Source: an uncultured Veillonellaceae bacterium
Lineage (GTDB): Bacteria; Bacillota; Negativicutes; Selenomonadales; Selenomonadaceae
Direction of reading: 5' to 3'
DNA length: 36,027 nucleotides
Assembly: GCA_900314825.1 (NCBI GenBank)
Contig: OMWS01000028.1
Span: 1 to 36,027, forward strand
A program made the translations under genes and the position numbers. The stretch's first letter is position 1, and the number at the start of each line of letters is the position of its first letter. Below, in pieces: positions 24,928 through 30,704 of the stretch. Below the pieces are notes generated by a model, which worked only from the letters and a program-made list of their open reading frames with translations, did no database searches and was not told the origin of the DNA.

Positions 24928-25196
24928 CAGCAGCCTCTCCCTCTGGGAAAAGCAGACACTTAGCGCTTTAGCGCTTAGTGGTCGCTTTATCCTTTAGGTA
25001 GAGGGGGACCGCGAAGCGGTGGAGAGGGTACTAGGGTGCGATAGCAAAACAAAAAGAAGAAGCCTTTCAAAGCATCAAGTCGTTTGCATTAAAACGCAAT
25101 GCTTTGGAGGCTCCTTTGTATTTGGAACAAATCGCACCCTTGTACCCGCTCCGCCTCGCTGGCGCTCGGCACCTCTCCCAAAGGGAGAGGCTGCTG
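24928..25196. repeat. MITE-like composite repeat, copy R6
   Basis: Terminal inverted repeats CAGCAGCCTCTCCCT (24928-24942) and AGGGAGAGGCTGCTG (25182-25196). Inside are a second inverted pair (25026-25042 against 25131-25147, 16 of 17 complementary) and a third pair, AAAGCAT/ATGCTTT. The nested unit (24948-24990) lies in the left arm. The whole is one large imperfect palindrome without coding capacity. It fills most of the 466-base gap between the exbB promoter and the MNT gene, and the rest is featureless. Confidence 0.85.
24948..24990. repeat. Nested 43 bp palindromic unit, copy 5
   Basis: AAAAGCAGAC, then ACTTAGCGCTTTAGCGCTTAGT, then GGTCGCTTTA. Symmetric changes (ACT...AGT) again keep the pairing, and the outer bases have drifted. 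Confidence 0.75.
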
Positions 25197-25269
25197 TATA
25201 TGTTACGGTCGGCATTCTTATGAAACCATCCCATCAAATGCAGCATCTTTTTATCTGGTGATTTTGTCC

Positions 25270-25551
25270 CTATGCTGCATAAAGCACCACCTGCTGGCGA
25301 ACTTCGATCATATCCGTTTCACGCATCGGGCCGTGAATCAAATCTACATCCGTCCCGAGAACCGCTTCGAGGTCCTGCTTCATGCGAACGAGCGTCAAGA
25401 GTGTCACCGGCGTGGTAAATTCGACGATGAGATCGACATCGCTTTCCGGTGCCGCCGTCCCATCCGCTTGCGAACCAAAGAGCGTCACTTGACGGACAGG
25501 ATAATGCGCGGCAATTTTCCGCACCGCCGCTTGAATCGTTGCGATTTTCAT
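25270..25551 (-). CDS. MNT-type minimal nucleotidyltransferase (antitoxin-like, orphan)
   Basis: 93 residues. GSQADGTAAPESDVDLIVEF near 26-45 is the GS-x10-D-x-D catalytic motif, and TDVDLI near 69 gives the third Asp. Such proteins (MntA) often add AMP to HEPN-family toxins and neutralise them. No HEPN gene lies on either side: repeat R6 is downstream and sufU is upstream. GGGAGGGAT stands seven bases before the ATG at 25551. It may be a leftover of a lost pair, or it may act in trans. Confidence 0.85.
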   Translation of the reverse strand: MKIATIQAAVRKIAAHYPVRQVTLFGSQADGTAAPESDVDLIVEFTTPVTLLTLVRMKQDLEAVLGTDVDLIHGPMRETDMIEVRQQVVLYAA

Positions 25552-25608
25552 AAAGCATCCCTCCTTGCTCCATTTTACTTGCTTTCCCATTCCTTCGCAA
25601 GAAAATTT

Positions 25609-25646
25609 GCCCGCAGGCAACGATATGCTTCACGTTGCCTGCGGGC
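25609..25646 (-). terminator. Terminator of the suf operon
   Basis: Perfect 14-pair stem GCCCGCAGGCAACG/CGTTGCCTGCGGGC with a ten-base loop, 21 bases after the sufU stop. On the reverse strand AAATTTTCTT follows. Confidence 0.85.
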
Positions 25647-25667
25647 GCTTTTGTTCGTCCTGCTGTT

Positions 25668-26099
25668 TTATTTTTCTTCCTTCAACGCATCATCGAGCGT
25701 ATGCCACGCGAGCACGGCGCATTTGACGCGGGCCGGCATGTTGCTGACGTTTTTCAGGGCGAGGGCTTCGTCGAGTTCTTCAAGTTCGTCGTCATCTGTA
25801 ATCTCGCGTTTGATCATGCCGATGAACTTGCCCGCAAGCTCTCTCGCTTTCGCGATGCTCTTGCCGCGGATGAGGTCGATCATCATGTCCGTCGAGGCCT
25901 GGCTGATGGCGCAGCCAACGCCGGTGAACGCGGCGTCTTTGACGATGCCGTCCTCGATTTTCAGCTGGAGCGTGATCTCATCGCCGCAGCTCGGGTTGTG
26001 ACCTTTGAGCGAACAGTTCGCGCCTGGGAGCGCATGACGGTTCTCGGGATTGCGGCTGTGCTCGCTGACGAGTTCCGTGTAGACGTCTTCGAGTCCCAT
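25668..26099 (-). CDS. sufU: SufU, Fe-S cluster assembly sulfur-transfer protein
   Basis: 143 residues. NPSCGDEI (first Cys with adjacent Asp), GVGCAIS (second Cys) and VKCAVLAW (third Cys) are the zinc/sulfur-binding positions of SufU. The insertion between the second and third Cys (about residues 90-115) separates SufU from IscU. It accepts sulfur from SufS and passes it to SufBCD. GAAGGTGA precedes the ATG at 26099. Repeat R7 lies between sufS and this gene. Confidence 0.93.
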   Translation of the reverse strand: MGLEDVYTELVSEHSRNPENRHALPGANCSLKGHNPSCGDEITLQLKIEDGIVKDAAFTGVGCAISQASTDMMIDLIRGKSIAKARELAGKFIGMIKREITDDDELEELDEALALKNVSNMPARVKCAVLAWHTLDDALKEEK

Positions 26100-26144
26100 T
26101 ATTTCACCTTCTATAGAAAAATTCTCTCTGTTTGTTTCTGCGTA

Positions 26145-26192
26145 ACCCTCTCCGCCTCGCATTCGCTCGGCACCTCCCCCAAAGGGGGAGGC
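26145..26192. repeat. Single repeat arm, copy R7
   Basis: ACCCTCTCCGCCTCGCATTC, then GCTCGGCACCTCCCCCAAAG, then GGGGAGGC. This one arm matches the right arm of R5 and lies in the 108-base gap between sufS and sufU. The palindrome CCTCCCCC/GGGGGAGG may fold in the suf message. Confidence 0.8.
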
Positions 26193-26207
26193 TTTGGGGG
26201 GAGGTGG

Positions 26208-27443
26208 TTAATCCTTGTAACCGAGCGTGGGGCGGACCTTTTTCAGCGCTGCGATCCAGCGGTCGATGTCTTCCTTCGTGTTGTAGAGATAGAAGCTCGC
26301 GCGGCAGCTGGCGTTGAGGCCGAGGTAGCGGTGTAAGGGCTGCGCGCAGTGGTGGCCGGCGCGAACGGCGACCCCCGTGCTGTCGAGGATTGTCGCGACA
26401 TCGTGCGGATGCACGTCCTTGACGTTGAACGCGATGATGCCCGTCTTGTTGCCGCGCCGCGTGTCGCAGCCGTAGGTCTCGATGTACGGGAGCTCGCGGA
26501 GCTGCGGCAGCGCATAATCGACGAGCTCTTTCTCGATGGCCTCGATGCGGTCAAAGCCGATCTTCTGGAGGTACTCCATCGCTGCCGAGAGCCCGGCCGC
26601 GCCGCCGACGTTCTGCGTGCCGGCTTCGAATTTCGCGGGGAGCTCGGCATACGTCGTCTCCTGCTCCTGCACGTACTCGATCATGTCGCCGCCCATGAGG
26701 AACGGCGGCATGGCGTCAAGGAGCTCGTACTTGCCATACAGTACGCCGATGCCCATCGGCGACAGCATCTTGTGGCCGGAAAACGCAAAGAAGTCCGCGT
26801 CGATGTCCTGCACGTCAACGCTCTGATGTGCGACGCTTTGCGAGCCGTCAACGACGACGACCGCGCCGACGCTGTGCGCTTTTTTCACGACCTTCTTCAC
26901 ATCGTTCTTGAGGCCGAGCACGTTCGAGACCTGCGTGACGGCGACGAGCTTCGTGCGCTCCGTGATCTTCGTCTCGATGTCTTCGTCCGAAAGGTTGCCA
27001 TCTTTTTCGAGATAAATGTACTTCAGCGTCGCGCCCTTCGTCTTTGCGACGTACTGCCACGGCACGAGATTGCTGTGATGCTCGGCGATGGTCAGCACGA
27101 TCTCGTCGCCTGCCCCAATGTTCGTGAGGCCGTAGCTGTACGCGACGAGGTTCAGCGCTTCCGTCGCGTTCTTCGTGAAGATGATTTCCTCGGGACGCGC
27201 GGCATGGATGAACGTTGCCGTGAGCTTGCGCGTGTTCTCGTAGATTTCCGTCGCCTCGACGGACAGCGCATAGGCGCCGCGATGCGGGTTCGCGTTGCAG
27301 CCGCCATAGTAGCCGCAGAGCGCGCGGATGACCTGCTCGGGCTTCTGCGTCGTCGCGCCATTGTCGAGATAGACGATGGGCTTGCCGTTCATCTCCGTGT
27401 GCAGGAGCGGGAAGTCTTTCAAAAATTCCTGTGCGTCAGCCAT
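26208..27443 (-). CDS. sufS: SufS, group II cysteine desulfurase
   Basis: 411 residues. PLP-binding Lys in FAFSGHKMLSP near 223, catalytic Cys in RAGHHCAQP near 363, and N-terminal YLDNGATTQKP. It removes sulfur from cysteine to form a persulfide, which it passes to SufU. The ATG lies inside the end of sufD (eight-base overlap). Length and motifs are complete. Confidence 0.95.
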   Translation of the reverse strand: MADAQEFLKDFPLLHTEMNGKPIVYLDNGATTQKPEQVIRALCGYYGGCNANPHRGAYALSVEATEIYENTRKLTATFIHAARPEEIIFTKNATEALNLVAYSYGLTNIGAGDEIVLTIAEHHSNLVPWQYVAKTKGATLKYIYLEKDGNLSDEDIETKITERTKLVAVTQVSNVLGLKNDVKKVVKKAHSVGAVVVVDGSQSVAHQSVDVQDIDADFFAFSGHKMLSPMGIGVLYGKYELLDAMPPFLMGGDMIEYVQEQETTYAELPAKFEAGTQNVGGAAGLSAAMEYLQKIGFDRIEAIEKELVDYALPQLRELPYIETYGCDTRRGNKTGIIAFNVKDVHPHDVATILDSTGVAVRAGHHCAQPLHRYLGLNASCRASFYLYNTKEDIDRWIAALKKVRPTLGYKD

Positions 27444-28272
27444 TCGTGAGTCTCCCCTTCAGGTATGTATCGATTTCGTCCTTCAATGCTGCGTCCGGGA
27501 TGCGGTCGAGCACGGGGCGCAGCGACGCTTCGACGACGAGGCTCTTCGCCTCTTCCATGTCAAGGCCGCGGCTCATGAGGTAAAAGAGCTTCGCTTCGTC
27601 CATGCGGCCGACGGCGACGGCATGATGGCCATCGACATCGTCTTCGTGCGACAGCATGATCGGCACGCTGCGATTCCGCACGCCTTCATCGAGCAGCATG
27701 ACCTCCTCATTCTCGCGGCCGACGGAGCCTTTGCCGCCCTCGAGGAAATCGAGCGTGCCGCGGAAATTCTTCGTGGACGTGCCCATGAGCGTGCCGCGCA
27801 CCTGCATGTTCGCGTCCGTCTTCTTGCCCGCCTGACGAATGATGTAATTGAGGTCGAGCAGGCGATCGCCGTCGCCGAAATAGAGCGACCAGACGTCAGC
27901 GGTCGATTCCTTGCCGTTGAGATTCACAGTCAGTTCGCTTGCCAGCGTGCTAGCGCCGACTTCCGCGCCCGTGTACGAGAACGCGCCGCCATCGGCCACG
28001 TCCACCGTCACGCGGCTCGTGTATGGCTTGTCCGTCGGCACAAGCTGTGCCAGCACGAGATGCAGTTTCGCGTTCTTGCCGACATGCACGACCGTCTCAT
28101 GCTGGCCGCCGCTGCGATGTTCGAGGACGAGCTCATCTTCCTGCCCGTCTTCCACGGTAATCTCTTGCTTTTTGATTTCATCGCCGATGTTTGCTGGCGT
28201 TTTGATTTCATTGACTCCGAGCCACCGCCACGTGCGCATGGGGATGCAGGAGTAGATTGCGTTACTGTCCAT
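27436..28272 (-). CDS. sufD: SufD-like Fe-S scaffold component, short form
   Basis: 278 residues, much shorter than the common SufD of about 430. The beta-helix core is present: LDLNYIIRQAGKKTDANMQ near 133, then GTLDFLEGGKGSVGREN near 170, then HEDDVDGHHAVAVGRMDEAKLFYLMSRGLD near 204, and a C-terminal helical part. The missing portion is the N-terminal helical domain. The frame is clean and the operon context intact, so this looks like a natural short form rather than a broken gene. It forms the SufBC2D complex with the neighbours. Confidence 0.88.
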   Translation of the reverse strand: MDSNAIYSCIPMRTWRWLGVNEIKTPANIGDEIKKQEITVEDGQEDELVLEHRSGGQHETVVHVGKNAKLHLVLAQLVPTDKPYTSRVTVDVADGGAFSYTGAEVGASTLASELTVNLNGKESTADVWSLYFGDGDRLLDLNYIIRQAGKKTDANMQVRGTLMGTSTKNFRGTLDFLEGGKGSVGRENEEVMLLDEGVRNRSVPIMLSHEDDVDGHHAVAVGRMDEAKLFYLMSRGLDMEEAKSLVVEASLRPVLDRIPDAALKDEIDTYLKGRLTNG

Positions 28273-28293
28273 TCTTTAACTCCCTTCTCCTGT

Positions 28294-29700
28294 TTAACCC
28301 ATCGTGCCTTCGAGCTCGATGTTGACGAGATTGTTCATCTCGACGGCGTACTCGAGCGGCAGTTCCTTCGCGATCGGCTCGACGAAGCCGCGCACGATCA
28401 TGGCGCGCGCCTCGTCCTCGTCGATGCCACGGCATGTCAGGTAAAAGACGGCTTCGTCGCTGATGCGGCCGATCTTCGCCTCATGCCCGACGTCCGCATC
28501 GTCGCCCTCGATGTCCATGACGGGCAGCGTGTCGCTGCGCGAGAGGTTGTCGAGCATCAGCGACTCGCAGTTCACGGAGCACTTCGCGCGCTTGGCATTT
28601 TTCGTGACCTTGACGGCGCTGCGGTACGTCGCCTTGCCGCCCGCTTTTGAGATCGTACGCGTGTTGATGTTCGCCGACGTATCCGGTGCGGTCAGGATGA
28701 CGCTCGCACCCGTATCAAGGTCCTGCCCTTTCGACGCAAACGTGACGCCCGTGAACTCACAGCGCGCGCGCTCGCCATGCAGGATACTGCACGGATAGAG
28801 GCACGAGACGTGCGAGCCGAACGAGCCCGACACCCATTCGATGATGCCGTCTTTTTCGACGAGGGCGCGCTTCGTGTTCAGGTTCATCATGTTGCGCGAC
28901 CAGTTCTCGATCGTCGAGTAGCGCAGGCGCGCACCCTCTTTGACATAGAGCTCGACGCAGCCCGCGTGGAGGTTCGTGACGTTGTACTTCGGCGCGGAGC
29001 AGCCTTCGATGAAGTGCAGGCTCGCGCCCGGCTCGACGATGATCAGCGTGTGCTCGAACTGTCCGGCGCCCGCCGCATTCAGGCGGAAATAGCTCTGCAG
29101 CGGCATCTTGACCTCGACGCCCGCCGGCACGTAGACGAACGAGCCGCCCGACCAGACCGCGCCATGCAGCGCGGCGAACTTGTGGTCTTTCGGCGGCACG
29201 AGCTTCATGAAGTATTCCTTCACGATGTCTTCATGCTCGCGGATGGCCGTCTCCATATCCGTGTAGATGACGCCTTGCTTCACCATGTCTTCCTGGATGG
29301 AATGATAGACGACCTCGGAGTCGTACTGCGCGCCGACGCCGCCGAGCGATTTCTGCTCGGCCTCGGGGATGCCGAGACGGTCGAACGTATCCTTGATGTC
29401 CTCCGGCACATCTTTCCAGTTGCCCGTCATCTTCGCGTCCGGCTGGACGTACGTGACGATCTTGTCCATGTCGAGGTCATCGAGGCTCGGCCCCCACGTC
29501 GGCAGGCCGATGCGGTTGTACGTTTCGAGCGATTTCAAGCGGAACTCCAGCATCCACTCAGGATCGTGCTTGCGCGCCGAGATGTCGCGGATGATATCTT
29601 CCGTCAGGCCGCTCTGCGATTTGTAAACGCTGTTGTCCGCGTCCTTGATGTCGTAGAGCGTGCGCTCGATGTCTTCGACAAATGTCTTTTTCTTTGCCAT
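28294..29700 (-). CDS. sufB: SufB, Fe-S cluster scaffold
   Basis: 468 residues, normal size. Family stretches: SVYKSQSGLTEDIIRDIS near 24, ENWSRNMMNLNTKRA near 263, and SVNCESLMLDNLSRSDTLP near 370, with the conserved Cys. VGHEAKIGRISDEAVFYLTCRG near 405 follows. Forms the scaffold with SufC and SufD on which the cluster is built. Located 13 bases after sufC. Confidence 0.95.
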   Translation of the reverse strand: MAKKKTFVEDIERTLYDIKDADNSVYKSQSGLTEDIIRDISARKHDPEWMLEFRLKSLETYNRIGLPTWGPSLDDLDMDKIVTYVQPDAKMTGNWKDVPEDIKDTFDRLGIPEAEQKSLGGVGAQYDSEVVYHSIQEDMVKQGVIYTDMETAIREHEDIVKEYFMKLVPPKDHKFAALHGAVWSGGSFVYVPAGVEVKMPLQSYFRLNAAGAGQFEHTLIIVEPGASLHFIEGCSAPKYNVTNLHAGCVELYVKEGARLRYSTIENWSRNMMNLNTKRALVEKDGIIEWVSGSFGSHVSCLYPCSILHGERARCEFTGVTFASKGQDLDTGASVILTAPDTSANINTRTISKAGGKATYRSAVKVTKNAKRAKCSVNCESLMLDNLSRSDTLPVMDIEGDDADVGHEAKIGRISDEAVFYLTCRGIDEDEARAMIVRGFVEPIAKELPLEYAVEMNNLVNIELEGTMG

Positions 29701-29713
29701 AAACGTCAGCGCC

Positions 29714-30466
29714 TCATTTCTCTACAGCGTCAAGGATATGCGTGAAGCCCTTCGCATTGATCGTGTCGATGAGCTCCGCACCGCCCTCTTCGACGATTTC
29801 GCCATTCATGAGGACATGGACGCGGTCGACGTGCAGCTTTTCAAGGATGCGCGTGTTATGTGTGATGATGAGGCAGCTGTTCTCGTCGTTGTGGAACTTC
29901 GCGACGCCCTCGGAGACGATCTGCACGGCATCGACATCGAGGCCGGAATCCGTCTCGTCGAGCAGCGCGAGCTTCGGCTCGAGCATCAAAAGCTGCAGGA
30001 TTTCATTGCGTTTTTTCTCGCCGCCCGAGAAGCCGACGTTCATGTAGCGGTCGGCATATTCCGGGGCAATTTTTAATTCTTCCATCATGGCGCGCAGTTT
30101 CTTGCGGAATGGGATGATCTTCACGCGCTCGCCCGTGATGGCCTGCTTTGCCGTGCGGATCATGTTTTCGACGGAGATGCCGGGGATTTCCTCCGGCGTC
30201 TGGAACGAAAGGAAAAGGCCTGCCCGCGCGCGCTCGAACGTCTTCATGGCCGTGAGGTCTTTGCCCTCGAACATCATCGTGCCGCTCGTGACCGTGTATT
30301 TCGGATGGCCCATGATGACGTTCATGAGCGTCGACTTGCCGGAGCCGTTCGGGCCGAGGATGACGTGCACCTCGCCACGGCCTACCGTCAGCGAAAGGCC
30401 TTTCAAGATTTCCTTGTCCTCGACCCCTGCGTGGAGGTCCTGGATCTCGAGAAGATTTTCTGCCAT
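29714..30466 (-). CDS. sufC: SufC, Fe-S assembly ATPase
   Basis: 250 residues. ILGPNGSGKSTLMNVIMG (Walker A) near 33, FSGGEKKRNEI (signature) near 143, LALLDETDSGLDVDA (Walker B) near 162 and ITHNTRIL near 197. The start is the ATG at 30466 (MAENLLEIQDL), with AAAGGAGAG upstream; a longer open frame to 30730 crosses the promoter and is not coding. First gene of sufCBDSU. Confidence 0.95.
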   Translation of the reverse strand: MAENLLEIQDLHAGVEDKEILKGLSLTVGRGEVHVILGPNGSGKSTLMNVIMGHPKYTVTSGTMMFEGKDLTAMKTFERARAGLFLSFQTPEEIPGISVENMIRTAKQAITGERVKIIPFRKKLRAMMEELKIAPEYADRYMNVGFSGGEKKRNEILQLLMLEPKLALLDETDSGLDVDAVQIVSEGVAKFHNDENSCLIITHNTRILEKLHVDRVHVLMNGEIVEEGGAELIDTINAKGFTHILDAVEK

Positions 30467-30489
30467 GCGATAAAACTCTCCTTTATTGG

Positions 30490-30529
30490 AAGGATTCCGC
30501 GCCGTTTTGTCCGCCCGGCGCGAATCCTT
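30490..30529 (-). promoter_or_regulatory. Leader hairpin of the suf operon
   Basis: AAGGATTC-GCGCCG pairs with CGGCGC-G-GAATCCTT (14 pairs, one bulge) about 25 bases before sufC, inside the predicted 5' leader. No T-run follows, so it is not a terminator. It may stabilise the message or hold a regulatory site. Confidence 0.6.
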
Positions 30530-30556
30530 ATAAAAATACTCGGAATTGACGATTCC

Positions 30557-30585
30557 ATTGTATGTATTTTGGATACGCTTGTCAA
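30557..30585 (-). promoter_or_regulatory. suf operon promoter
   Basis: TTGACA (30580-30585), 17 bases, TACAAT (30557-30562) on the reverse strand. The spacer holds the small inverted repeat GTATccaaaATAC, a possible operator. Confidence 0.7.
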
Positions 30586-30704
30586 GGAAATCTCTATGGA
30601 AAGAAATTCTCACGCTTTCGTCCGCGAAAGAAGCAGGGATTTTTCCGCGGAGCGCGAATAATTCCATTGAACAGCAAGATTTTACAGAAAGGGGCAGCTG
30701 GTAT

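Noticed and set aside
24928..25196. CRISPR array or tandem repeat
   Set aside because: The repeats are inverted and nested, with no regular direct repeats and spacers.
27436..28272. sufD as a pseudogene
   Set aside because: The frame is intact, motifs of the core are present, and it overlaps sufS normally. A short form is the simpler view.
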